Assembly (NCBI GenBank): GCA_937911865.1
Contig: CALDSK010000247.1
Location: forward strand, 1 to 45,208
Direction: 5' to 3'
Source of the DNA: an uncultured Synechococcus sp.
GTDB taxonomy: Bacteria; Cyanobacteriota; Cyanobacteriia; Phormidesmidales; Phormidesmidaceae
Length of the DNA: 45,208 bases
Part shown: positions 16,113-25,700 of the stretch, one piece after another
Position numbering within the stretch: the stretch's first letter is position 1
Layout of the letters: every line of letters begins with the position of its first letter
Program-made: the position numbers and the translations under genes
Notes under the pieces: generated by a model
Told to the model about the DNA's origin: nothing
Databases searched by the model: none
The model's input: only the letters and a program-made list of their open reading frames with translations

Positions 16113-17558
16113 CTATGATTTCTCGTAGTTGTAATCAACTACAGTGTAAGAGTAATCAAAGGAATATTTCTCAGCGCTGCCACAATTCACTTTAACAAAC
16201 CATGATTGGGTTTCCTTAAACGAGTACACATACTTAAAAGAGGTGACTGGAACATTCAGTATTGGCATAACTGAGATAAGTCCTATCACAGTTCCAAAGT
16301 TCTCTGTAGAAGTATGTTTCCTTGCTTGGGCTTGAACTTTCCCCATTTCCTGAGTGAGATATACCAGAAGCGGTTCCACTTCACCGCCTAATCCGGCTAG
16401 TACGGCAGTAAAGAACTGCTTATTTATCTCCACAGCTAGCCCACTGGCCTTTTCGTTCTTTTGGACCGATGACGATTGTCCCATGCCAGGAATATTGTTC
16501 ATGGCTTTTGTCATATCTTTTTGATTCAGGAGATATAGGCCATTTACCACATCTTCCCCACTTGTCTCCGAGACTGCGCTCTTTATTTTTGACGTCATCT
16601 TCAAGGCTTCCTCAAAAGATGCTGTCACCTGGTTTTTAAGGTCTTGAGACCAGTCATCCAAAAGAAATGCAAATAGAAAGTCCGATCCAGGCGCATGTAG
16701 CCATTTGCCTGAGTCAGTCATGATTACATTATAGTTAAGAGCATCCTGCTCATTTTGCATATCTTGCCAGCTTTCAACGTGGGCGATAACTTCTTTCGTT
16801 ATCCGACGACCATAGTTGTTTCCATCGCCCTCTAGACCACTGTGTGTATGCACAGCAACAATGCCTTTCTCACTCATCACCGCTGTTCCACTAGCACCGC
16901 GATCTGTACTAATCGGATATCCAAGCTGCTGATCCTTTACGATCTCTACTTTTCCCCGACCAACATACATATTGTCATCTTGATTCTCCCAGCCGTATAG
17001 TCCTATCAGAGCAACATCAATGCCTTGAAGAGCTCGGTCATCTAAAGCCATAATTTCCGGGCAATTTTCGACATCTATCTTCTCTCTCAGCTTTACAAGT
17101 CCATAGTCGAGTGCCCTGCTTTGTTTAACGAGCTCTGCTCCGAGCTGACTGATATCTACACCTTTTGAAATGCTATTATCAGGGTAATCAGAAGGATAAT
17201 ACCAGTCGTCTGCTTCTACAGCAGGATAGGGAGGGTGCGTCTGTCCATTTAGCCCTCTTTGAAAAGAGACTTTTACAGCCCTGCCGCCATCGCGGGCATC
17301 ATACAAATTGTGAGCACAGGTGAGAACGTACAGGCCCGTTTGTCCCTTTTTCTTAGCTTTAATGATTGTACCTGTTCCGATGTAGCTCTTTTGATTTGGA
17401 AATGTCATAGTTAGTTGCCCAACGAACCAATACGGCTCGTGTTTCGTATCAGAAGGAACACGCTTGGGAACATTTCCATTGATTGGTTTTCCAACACTGT
17501 TGAAACATTCTGGGCTACTGTATCTGATATTCTTTGAACTCATTTCGTTAGCTAGCAT
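16113..17558 (-). CDS. Trypsin/V8-like serine endopeptidase with unknown C-terminal domain
   Basis: With the ATG at 17558 the protein has 481 residues; an in-frame ATG at 17633 would add 25 residues, and neither has a clear ribosome-binding site. The catalytic triad of a chymotrypsin-fold protease is visible: His83 (LTCAHNLYD), Asp151 (ALDYGLVKL) and Ser223 (DRGASGTAV). The substrate-pocket strand IVAVHTHSG follows. The C-terminal half (about 260-481) is unrecognised. No signal peptide or membrane helix is clear, so it is probably cytoplasmic or unconventionally exported. The gene looks more AT-rich than its neighbours and contains no HIP1 octamer, which suggests acquisition from elsewhere. 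Confidence 0.85.
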   Translation of the reverse strand: MLANEMSSKNIRYSSPECFNSVGKPINGNVPKRVPSDTKHEPYWFVGQLTMTFPNQKSYIGTGTIIKAKKKGQTGLYVLTCAHNLYDARDGGRAVKVSFQRGLNGQTHPPYPAVEADDWYYPSDYPDNSISKGVDISQLGAELVKQSRALDYGLVKLREKIDVENCPEIMALDDRALQGIDVALIGLYGWENQDDNMYVGRGKVEIVKDQQLGYPISTDRGASGTAVMSEKGIVAVHTHSGLEGDGNNYGRRITKEVIAHVESWQDMQNEQDALNYNVIMTDSGKWLHAPGSDFLFAFLLDDWSQDLKNQVTASFEEALKMTSKIKSAVSETSGEDVVNGLYLLNQKDMTKAMNNIPGMGQSSSVQKNEKASGLAVEINKQFFTAVLAGLGGEVEPLLVYLTQEMGKVQAQARKHTSTENFGTVIGLISVMPILNVPVTSFKYVYSFKETQSWFVKVNCGSAEKYSFDYSYTVVDYNYEKS

Positions 17559-18015
17559 AGCTTTTTCTGTTGTAGTAGAGTAATGCAGAGATAGACAATA
17601 GTAATCAATCAGAGGTACTGAATAACAAGTCATTGAGCTTTGTTGTCTCGGTATTTATTCAGTGCTTATCAAAAGCTTCTCTTGCCAAAAGCAATCGTTT
17701 TTAACAAGAGAAGATAGTGTCTGTATCGAACTATTTATCTTCCTCTTCAGAGCTATACAGAAGAGACAATATAAATATGCAGCGCACATAATAAAATCAC
17801 AAAATGTAACTACTCAGGCTGCAGTAACAGGATAGGCAGGGTCCCGTAAAGGCGCTGCTAAGCGCATCTAACATAGGTTAGCGCTGCTTTCTCAAGATAG
17901 ATAGATAGCCACGAATACAATAGAACTGTTGTGCGCCGACCGCAGTGCAAGCACAGCCGTATCATGATTATCGAGTCGGTCGAGGCAAAATTTGTCGTCA
18001 CACTTTGTAAAGGGT
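17559..18015. other. Gene-free AT-rich stretch upstream of protease, with a small hairpin cluster
   Basis: No convincing gene. At 17851-17888 GCGCTGCT occurs twice around AGCGC and a CTAAC/GTTAG pair, so two alternative small hairpins can form (17852-17865 or 17861-17885). The left edge should contain the protease promoter. I saw no tRNA or known riboswitch here. Confidence 0.35.
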
Positions 18016-18048
18016 CTTCCCTAGATTTTCTCGATTAGCGCATAAAGT
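18016..18048 (+). promoter_or_regulatory. Promoter-like element, copy B (toward DUF4278/lipoxygenase region)
   Basis: CTTCCC, 7 nt (TAGATTT), TCTCGATT, 6 nt (AGCGCA), TAAAGT. The -10-like TAAAGT would give a leader of about 110 nt before the small gene at 18165. Confidence 0.62.
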
Positions 18049-18164
18049 GATTTCGTCGGGTGTATGGGGCAGGTGTATGTGCCAAGAGAATGCAAAGAAG
18101 AGAGCACTTCTTAAACGCTCAATTTAAGCGCTCAATGTTACTCATTTATCAAAGGAAGACAGTC

Positions 18165-18281
18165 ATGCAACTCACTTACCGTAGCAATCGCTACAATGCA
18201 AGCAACCAATCAGTTCAGACAATTGAGAGTCACGACGAAGGTAGAGTCCTTGGACGCGCTTTCGAATGTAAGGTAACTTAA
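18165..18281 (+). CDS. Small DUF4278-like protein (38 aa)
   Basis: The opening MQLTYRSNRYNAS resembles the start of cyanobacterial DUF4278 proteins (MxLTYRGxxY). A strong ribosome-binding site (AAAGGAAGA) sits about 8 nt before the ATG at 18165, which is why this start is preferred over an in-frame ATG at 18060. The product has 38 residues, ends in ECKVT, and has no membrane helix. DUF4278 proteins are common in cyanobacteria; their role is unknown. It has its own promoter-like element (copy B) and precedes the lipoxygenase gene by 256 nt. Confidence 0.68.
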   Translation: MQLTYRSNRYNASNQSVQTIESHDEGRVLGRAFECKVT

Positions 18282-18537
18282 GTCAAATTCAGGTAACTAA
18301 AGAGAGCACGCCCAAAAGCCCAGCACAACAGCTAAGCTATCGGATGGTGAAGTATAGAATGTAATACGATCATAAAATGACCCGTGAGGGTACTTTTTAC
18401 GCGAAGCATTGTCTTGCATACTAAGCTAGGCCAGCTTATTCAGCTAGCCTCTTAAAGAATTTCCTAAAATCTTAAAGGTTTCTGACGACAGTTGCTCTAA
18501 AAATATCATCGACTGCTAAATAATTACCGAGAGCCCT
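18282..18537. other. Intergenic region upstream of the lipoxygenase operon
   Basis: This 256-base gap should carry the lipoxygenase promoter unless it is read through from copy B. A small inverted repeat (GCTAGGCC ... CAGCTAGC) lies near 18424-18449. I see no strong known operator. Confidence 0.35.
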
Positions 18538-20571
18538 ATGACTATCTCTCTACCCCAACACGATCCTAACCCAGAAGAAAGAAGAAATTTACTGGTAGCC
18601 CAACGTCAGCAGTACCAGTACAATTACACTAACTTTCCGGGGGTGGCAATGGCTAACAGCCTACCCACAGAAGAAAATTCTCTGAACAAGTTTTCCTGGG
18701 TAAGAGATAATATTTCACTCCTGTTAAGAATTAGAGCCAATCAAGGCCTACAAGACATTGACGAACGAGGATTACGGCCACTGTTCGTTTGGCGCTTGCT
18801 CACCGCCGTAGGGCTATACAGACTGCTAAACGACGAGAGTCAGGCCGGATTCTGGCTCACGCTGCTGAGAAAAGGGCTATCCATCGTCCAAAAAATTGAG
18901 CGATCGCTGGGTCGCCAGCCCAAGTCAGAAAACATCGAAGCTGACGCCAAAGCAGGCAATATTGACCTGGTAGAAGAGCGCATAGCCACCTTAGCAACCG
19001 ACATTCAAAAAGATAAAAAACACCTTAAAAAAGACGACAGTATCAAGCGTATCGCTCAAAAAGCCACCGCTGATGCTATCCCTAATCCCTTAAATCTCTC
19101 AGGATCCAGTATCCGAGACTACAAAGCGCTTTTCGCAATTTACGATAATCTCTTTCAGCTAATCTACTTGCCTTGCATCAGCCAGGATTTCTATGAAGAC
19201 AGCGCCTTTGCCGCACAAAGGGTCGCCGGACCCAACCCATTAGTGATCAAGCAAATTTCTGAGCTACCAAGAAACTTTCCGGTCACAGCAACGCTGTTTC
19301 AGGCCGTGATGGGTGAACAAGACTCACTAGCAACTGCTGGCGAGCAGGGACGCCTTTATTTAGCCGATTACGCGGTGCTACAAGACGTCAAAACTAGCAA
19401 CTTTCCCAAAGCACAAAAGTATCTTTATTCTCCGCTGGTTCTTTTCGCAGTTCCGCAAAACGAAAAATCGCTCGTGCCCGTCGCGATTCAATGCGAGCAA
19501 GTGCCCGGGCCTGACAATCCTATCTTCACACCGCCGCCCACAGGCACACCACAGTCTCAAAAATGGTCTTGGCTAATGGCCAAAACCACAGTTCAAATTG
19601 CAGATGGCAACTATCACGAGCTAATTTCTCACTTAGGTAGAACGCATTTATTGATAGAACCGTTTGCGATCGCAACTCGCAGGCAGCTCGCCGCCAATCA
19701 TCCACTGGGCATTCTCCTTCGCCCCCACTTCGAAGGCACAATGTTTATCAACAACTCAGCCATCAAAGGCTTAGTCAACAAGGGTGGCACCGTCGATAAG
19801 GTCTTAAGCGGCAAGCTAGAAGAATCACTCAAACTAACCGCCAAAGGAATTCAGGGCTATCCCTTCAGCTTTAACGACTCCATGCTGCCCAAAACACTGG
19901 CTAGCCGAGGCGTTGACAACCCGCAGCAGCTGCCAGATTATCCCTACCGTGACGACGCGCTCCTCATCTGGAACGCCATTCAACAGTGGGTAAGCGACTA
20001 TCTAAGTCTCTACTACCCGGATGACGACACGGTTGTTCAAGACTATGAGCTACAAGCCTGGCTAACCGAAATCCTTTCATCCGAGGGCGGCAAGTTGGCC
20101 GATGTCGGCGAAACCACACCCGAAGACCCTACGCCCCGCATCAGAACGCGCAGCTATCTCACCGATGCGATTACCCTCATCATCTTCACCGCCAGCGCTC
20201 AGCACGCCGCCGTCAACTTCCCACAGGCGACCTACATGACCTACGGGCCAAACATGCCGCTTGCCGGCTATCGCCCCGCACCCACCTCACCGACAGACGC
20301 AACAGCAGAAGACTATCTAGCCCTGCTGCCGTCTCTAGAGCAGGCAGAAGTACAAATGAACATGACCTATCCACTGGGCTCTTTGTATTACACTCGGCTA
20401 GGAACCTATGAAGAAGGGTATTTCATAGATGCCGATGTCAATCCACTGCTCCAAGCATTTCAACAACAGCTTAAAAAGATAGAGATTACTATTGAAGAGA
20501 GAAATTGTAGACGACCCACCTTTTACGATTTCCTCCATCCAGCGAACATTCCGCAAAGCATTAATATCTAG
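18538..20571 (+). CDS. Lipoxygenase
   Basis: The 677-residue protein is a non-heme iron lipoxygenase that oxidises polyunsaturated fatty acids to hydroperoxides. All five iron ligands of the family can be placed: His365 and His370 (YHELISHLGRTH), His556 and Asn560 (ASAQHAAVNFPQ), and the C-terminal Ile677 (SINI). The conserved IEPFAIATRRQLAANHPL block follows the first pair. An N-terminal segment of about 180 residues replaces the plant PLAT domain, and residues 125-180 are charged and variable. GAGAG about 8 nt before the ATG supports the start. It is followed by a cytochrome P450 gene and a small unknown gene, which suggests a hydroperoxide-converting pathway. Confidence 0.95.
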   Translation: MTISLPQHDPNPEERRNLLVAQRQQYQYNYTNFPGVAMANSLPTEENSLNKFSWVRDNISLLLRIRANQGLQDIDERGLRPLFVWRLLTAVGLYRLLNDESQAGFWLTLLRKGLSIVQKIERSLGRQPKSENIEADAKAGNIDLVEERIATLATDIQKDKKHLKKDDSIKRIAQKATADAIPNPLNLSGSSIRDYKALFAIYDNLFQLIYLPCISQDFYEDSAFAAQRVAGPNPLVIKQISELPRNFPVTATLFQAVMGEQDSLATAGEQGRLYLADYAVLQDVKTSNFPKAQKYLYSPLVLFAVPQNEKSLVPVAIQCEQVPGPDNPIFTPPPTGTPQSQKWSWLMAKTTVQIADGNYHELISHLGRTHLLIEPFAIATRRQLAANHPLGILLRPHFEGTMFINNSAIKGLVNKGGTVDKVLSGKLEESLKLTAKGIQGYPFSFNDSMLPKTLASRGVDNPQQLPDYPYRDDALLIWNAIQQWVSDYLSLYYPDDDTVVQDYELQAWLTEILSSEGGKLADVGETTPEDPTPRIRTRSYLTDAITLIIFTASAQHAAVNFPQATYMTYGPNMPLAGYRPAPTSPTDATAEDYLALLPSLEQAEVQMNMTYPLGSLYYTRLGTYEEGYFIDADVNPLLQAFQQQLKKIEITIEERNCRRPTFYDFLHPANIPQSINI

Positions 20572-20628
20572 GCATCAATATCTAAGCCTTGACACCTAAA
20601 CCTTGACATCTAGGTATCAACATCTAAA
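20566..20628 (+). repeat. Imperfect tandem repeats after the lipoxygenase stop
   Basis: Units such as ATCTAGGCATCAAT, ATCTAAGCCTTGAC and ATCTAGGTATCAAC follow one another from the last codons into the intergenic space. They look like products of replication slippage. Confidence 0.65.
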
Positions 20629-20705
20629 TTTCGCTATTAAGCACCCCCCTTTCGATCGTCGCCACCGCTAAAAAGCTGTACAGAAGCAACGACTCTTTTA
20701 CCAAT

Positions 20706-22130
20706 ATGGAACAGACAAAACTCATTCAAAAAGTGAGCAAAGGTCACAAGCAGCAGATGAAGCTTGCGCGATCGCTCTCAAAAGTAGGATACAACACAGC
20801 GCTCGGCAAGCTTCTTCGACTGAAAGCCTACTATAGTGATGGCCTGATCATGCTCAGAGCCTGGCGAGACTTTCTCGCCATCCGAAAAAAAGAGATTGGC
20901 AATACCTATTTCGCGGTTGATCATGCCATCATGCACGCCGATCACCAGCAGGTAAAACAGCTGATGCAAACAGAACCTCAGCTGCGAGGCAACGACTTAG
21001 GCATTATCCGAATTCTAGCGTCCAGCTACATGCTCAATCAGCCGCTCAGCCTGGGCATGAATGGCACCAAACATACGGGTGTGCGTGCGATCTTTAAGCA
21101 GGCCTTGCCCGATCCCTTTGCAGAAACGGAACTCTTAAGCCAGAACGTTGAACAGTTTCTAGCAGAGGCCGCAGAAAAAGGCGCGTTGCACATCGGCAAT
21201 GACCTACCTGACTTTATGCTCAAAACGCTGCATCGTCTGGTCTTTCAATACTCCCCGCTCAAAGAAGAAATCGCTGCTTCACGCTCGTACATCAAAGGCT
21301 TACCGTTGGCCTCTTTGCCTCACTTCATCAGCCGATATCTGCTGTGGATTGTGACCAGTCCTTGCGTTCGTCATCGCAAGCGCTCAATTCGGCTATACCA
21401 AAGTTCTTCCAGGTGGCCAGAATATCTTGAAATAGGCAAAGACTACGCGCTCAGCCCTGACGAAATAGCCAACGGTCTCTTCGATATGATTCATATCGCT
21501 GGAACAGCTGGAACTAGCGCCCTATTGGGCTCAGTCATTGGCGTGCTATGCAAGCATGACGAGGTTAGAAACGAGGCGATCGCAGAAATAAACACCATTT
21601 GGGCCGATAGAGAAACGCTTGACGGCGATGCTCTGCGCCAGGCAACCGTACTGCACCGCGTCATTCTAGAAACAGCTCGGCTGTATCCACCCGTGCGCTT
21701 TGTTAGTCAGCTAGCGCAGACGGACGGCCAGACGGAAATTGGCACAAAAAAATGCCCTTTCCATCAAGGCACCCGCTTACTAGGATCTATCTTCGACGCC
21801 AACCGCGATCGCGACAGATACGACCAGCCAAACGACGTTTCAATCGACCGAGACTTTTCAGACCTTCTATCTTGGAATGGTGAAGGCCATGAACGCGTCT
21901 GCCCTGGCCGCTCGCTATCTATAGAGCTGATCAAAGTCTTTTGCCTGCACCTGTTCAAAAACTATCAGTGGACCCCATCTGCGGAACCCGAGTGGGACTT
22001 TAAAAAAGTCACAGCCGTCACACCTAACGACCTGATACTACAATCATTCTCGCCCACAGGTCCCTCGCCCACAGTGCCCTCATCCACAGCTCCCTCGCCC
22101 ACTACCCCCGCAGAAGTAGACAATGCTTAA
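20706..22130 (+). CDS. Cytochrome P450-like heme-thiolate protein, atypical
   Basis: The 474-residue protein has the ExxR motif (E322-TA-R325) and a heme-ligand Cys399 in GHERVCPGRS. It lacks two hallmarks of monooxygenases. The I-helix reads HIAGTAGTS (263-271) with no acid-threonine pair, and the heme loop has His at Cys-4 and no Phe at Cys-7. Loss of the oxygen-activating pair is a feature of CYP74-type and related enzymes that rearrange fatty-acid hydroperoxides. Together with the upstream lipoxygenase this suggests an allene-oxide-synthase, hydroperoxide-lyase or similar activity; the exact one is inference. The C-terminus is a low-complexity Ser/Pro/Thr tail from a DNA repeat. It overlaps the next gene by 8 nt. 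Confidence 0.88.
   Translation: MEQTKLIQKVSKGHKQQMKLARSLSKVGYNTALGKLLRLKAYYSDGLIMLRAWRDFLAIRKKEIGNTYFAVDHAIMHADHQQVKQLMQTEPQLRGNDLGIIRILASSYMLNQPLSLGMNGTKHTGVRAIFKQALPDPFAETELLSQNVEQFLAEAAEKGALHIGNDLPDFMLKTLHRLVFQYSPLKEEIAASRSYIKGLPLASLPHFISRYLLWIVTSPCVRHRKRSIRLYQSSSRWPEYLEIGKDYALSPDEIANGLFDMIHIAGTAGTSALLGSVIGVLCKHDEVRNEAIAEINTIWADRETLDGDALRQATVLHRVILETARLYPPVRFVSQLAQTDGQTEIGTKKCPFHQGTRLLGSIFDANRDRDRYDQPNDVSIDRDFSDLLSWNGEGHERVCPGRSLSIELIKVFCLHLFKNYQWTPSAEPEWDFKKVTAVTPNDLILQSFSPTGPSPTVPSSTAPSPTTPAEVDNA
22058..22113 (+). repeat. Tandem repeat encoding the SPT-rich tail of the P450
   Basis: About four imperfect copies of a unit like CCCACAGSTCCCTCG encode SPTGPSPTVPSSTAPSPTTP shortly before the stop codon. 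Units are multiples of three, so length changes stay in frame. Confidence 0.75.
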
Positions 22131-22674
22131 CTCAGTCACCACCCAAAGAATGGAAGACATCGCGACCTGGATGGACCGCCCCACCTCAGAAGGCTTTCCT
22201 CAGGTACTCAAAGGCATCTTCTTCATGGACGGCAATCCCCTCCCAGACGACTGCTTAACCTTACAAAACCTGGAGTGGAACGCAAAAACATCTTGCCTAA
22301 CCGTGCCAGTAGCCGCTCCTTTACAGTGGACATTTCACCGCTCAATTCTAGGCTGGCTCTTACTGTTCGGAGCCTGGCTTACCCGCTTCCGGTACGACAT
22401 TCAATTTGAAGACGACAGTCTTATACAAGCGCAAATTATCCCCATCTTCTTGGGGATCTCCGTTCCGAAGTGGATCGTTAGCGCCACCATGTGCCAAGAC
22501 GAGAGTACAGACAAAGGAGACATCTGGCAAAGAAAGAATGTTTGGCTCGGCGGCGTCCCTCGCATCGGTGAATACGTCATGCGCCGAGTGATCGATGCAG
22601 ACTGTCAGCAAACAGAAAACTTCCAGGCAATGCTGAAAAAGGTTGACGAAGAATGCCTGGTCGTTTCCCAGTAG
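22123..22674 (+). CDS. Unknown 183-aa protein of the lipoxygenase/P450 operon
   Basis: I do not recognise this family. The ATG at 22123 overlaps the last 8 nt of the P450 gene, indicating translational coupling. The protein has one hydrophobic stretch (about residues 75-88, SILGWLLLFGAWL) followed by a beta-rich region with FRYDIQFEDDSLIQAQIIPI and WQRKNVWLGGVPRIGEYV, and a charged C-terminus. It could be a membrane-bound partner or a third oxylipin-modifying enzyme; no catalytic motif is evident. Confidence 0.75.
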   Translation: MLNSVTTQRMEDIATWMDRPTSEGFPQVLKGIFFMDGNPLPDDCLTLQNLEWNAKTSCLTVPVAAPLQWTFHRSILGWLLLFGAWLTRFRYDIQFEDDSLIQAQIIPIFLGISVPKWIVSATMCQDESTDKGDIWQRKNVWLGGVPRIGEYVMRRVIDADCQQTENFQAMLKKVDEECLVVSQ

Positions 22675-22766
22675 CAGCCAGTAACACGTAGGTAATGAGA
22701 CGCTGACATTTAGTCCTTGTTTCAACGTTGGGCACTCTAACGGAGAAACTCTCAAGGCTAAAGGCA

Positions 22767-25700
22767 ATGCCACACTGCCTGCGTCATCTTGTTTTAGGGT
22801 CAGTCATATTATTGGGCTGGGCGCTGCCTGAGAGTCTTCAAAAGAAAGGAGCGGCAATCGCTCAGGTCGTCATCCCAGACACAAACAGTAGCAGCACTAC
22901 CAACACCCTTGTGGGCGATACTGGCACATTCGTCATCACAGGCGGCACGCAGCGGCTCAATACTCTATTTCATAGCTTCACAGACTTCTCGCCCGAGAGT
23001 CAGAACGTGCTTTTTCAGCTCAACAATAGCCAGCAAGCTATAGAACAGGTCATCAGTCGTGTCACAGGAACAAATTCATCTTTTATAGATGCTCAGCTAG
23101 CACTTACAGGCGGCAATACGCCAGATCTGTATCTAATCAATCCTCACGGCATTACTTTTGGAGCCAACTCAAGCTTGTCGCTGCCTGGATCTTTTACAGC
23201 CAGTACGGCTGAGACTGTGCTGTTTGAGCAAGGGCACTCGTTTAGTGCGATCGCTCCCAATTCAGCGCCTCTCCTCACAGTCAGCACCCCAACTGGACTA
23301 CAGTTCGGTAATTCACCTGCAGCTATTGCACTCGACCGCGCACGGCTCGCCGTAGCCTCTACAGAATCTCTCACCCTTTTAGGCGGTAACGTTGTCATGA
23401 CCGACGGTTCTTTAAGAGCACCGGGCGGTCATATTAGCTTAGGTGGACTGTCAGAGGCTGGTATAGCGAGCACCAAGGGCGCAGCTGTCACCCTAAGTGG
23501 AGAACGCAGCAACGTCACATTAAATAACACTGCCCGTGTCAATGTCTCCGCTGAACAGAGCGGTCAGATTGACGTCCTTGCCCACAACATTCAACTATTA
23601 GATGGAAGCCGACTACAGGCAAACATTGTGGCCGGTGGCAATCTGCCGACTACGGCAGGCGGCAACATTACGCTTAATGCAACCGGAGATACCACGCTAG
23701 CAGCAGCCAGCGCTATCCAAAGCGAGGTTAAAGCAGGCGCAGTCGGACAGGGTGGCAATATCAACGTTACAACCCAAAATCTCTCTCTTCTAGAAAACGC
23801 ACAAATCATTGCAGGCACAAATAGCACAGGCACCGCTGGCGACGTTAATATTGCAGCCAGTGAGCTTATTCTCATTTCTGGATCATCAGGCGGAAGACAA
23901 GGCCGCAGCGCTATCTTCAACAACCCCAGCAGATCATCGAACGGGCAAGGCGGCAATATCAGTATCACAGCCAACAACCTACTGATTGCTGACGGAGGAG
24001 GACTATCTATAGAAGTCTTAGGCGCAGGCAGCGGAGGAAACATCACCGTAACAGCTACAAAAGATATTAATATCGACGGCATTTCTAGCGGTAGTAGTCA
24101 TATAAACGCCGAAGCAAACAGGGGCTCGACGGGGACTGGAGGCAACGTAACGCTTAACGCAACTAACCTAAACTTAACGAATGGCGGTAATATTTTGCTA
24201 GCAACTGAGGGCTCTGGCGACAGCGGCACCCTCTTGATCAGAGCTAGCGACAGTGTCAACTTGACCGATACAAACGCAGACGACGGCGGTAGTCACATTA
24301 ATGCTGAATCCGACAGACAAGCCACCGGAAGCGGTGGAGATGTGATAATAGAAACAACCCATCTAAACATTGCCGATGGTAGTACGCTTTCAACAGAAAC
24401 AGCAAGCTCTGGAGACGCCGGAAATATAGCAATCCGCGCTAGCGATACTGTCAATATAAGTAGTACGAGAACTCCTACGGTTAGCCGGATTGATGCCAAA
24501 ACAAGTCTTAGAGCTAGCGGAGATGGCGGCGCTGTCACTATTGAAACAACCGATTTAAACATACTTGGTGGGGGAAGAATTTCAGTAGAGACAGAAGGCG
24601 TAGGGAGTGGCGGCAGCCTGCTGGTCAGTGCCAGTGGCAATATTACCGTTAGCGGCGCTAACGAAATCAGGAACCGTAGTCGCATTGAAGCTGATTCAGA
24701 AAAACGGGCGACGGGTAATGGTGGCAATATTGTTCTAGAAACAGGTTCGCTGTATCTGTCCGATAGCGGTTTACTTTCTGTTGAAACAAAGGGAGATGGT
24801 GATGCTGGCAACATAGACATCACAGCGCGTGAAGATATTATTCTTTCAGGCGCTTCACAAATAGGTACATCAAGCAGAATTGCTGCGGCCGTGCGTCAGG
24901 GCAGCACTGGGCAGGGCGGAAACCTTTCCATTAGAGCAAATAACTTGCGTATTCTCGACGGCGGCAGAGTTTCCGTAGAAACAGAAAGCAGCGGTGACGC
25001 TGGCATACTAGACGTTCAAGTAACGGACACTATTGAGATAGCAGGCGTCAACCAAAGGAAAAACACACCTAGCAGCTTAGAAGCTGAAGTAAGTACAACC
25101 GCAACGGGCAACGGGGGCAATCTTTTTCTAGAAGCAAGACACCTGCAAGTACGCAATGGCGGTAGCCTTTCTGTCGATACAGCGGGCGGCGGCAGAGGTG
25201 GAAACGCAACCATTCGGGCTCATAGTATTGAGCTGTCAGGAGAAGCCCCTGTAGGCAACACACCTACTCAAATCACCGCCACATCTCTTTCTGATGCACC
25301 GGCAGGATCTCTCAACATTCAAACTTCTCTTCTATCCGTAGCCGATAGCAGCCGAATAGAGGTCAGCAGCGCCGGAAGAGGCGGCGCGGGAAATCTCATA
25401 GTAAACGCAGACCAAATTCGGCTAGATAACAATGCCAGCTTACAAGCTTTAGTAGTTGCAGGAGAACAGAGCAACATCATACTTAATGCAACAGATTTAA
25501 TCTCGCTTCGTCGCGGCAGCAATATTATAACTAATGCATCTGGCTTAGCGAGCGGTGGCAACATCTACCTCTCAGCCCCTATTATTATCGGCTTAGAAAA
25601 CAGCGACATCGTTGCTAACGCAGTACGCGGTAGCGGCGGCAATATTTCCTTAACGACCCAAGGATTGTTTGGGCTAGTCTTTCGCGATCAGCTGACACCA

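Noticed and set aside
17634..18015. A tRNA or riboswitch in the long gap upstream of the protease
   Set aside because: Small hairpins exist but no cloverleaf or known aptamer core could be assembled by eye.
23144..25564. Several long minus-strand reading frames inside the haemagglutinin gene
   Set aside because: They mirror the Gly/Ser/Thr-rich repeat coding strand, show no family resemblance and no ribosome-binding sites.
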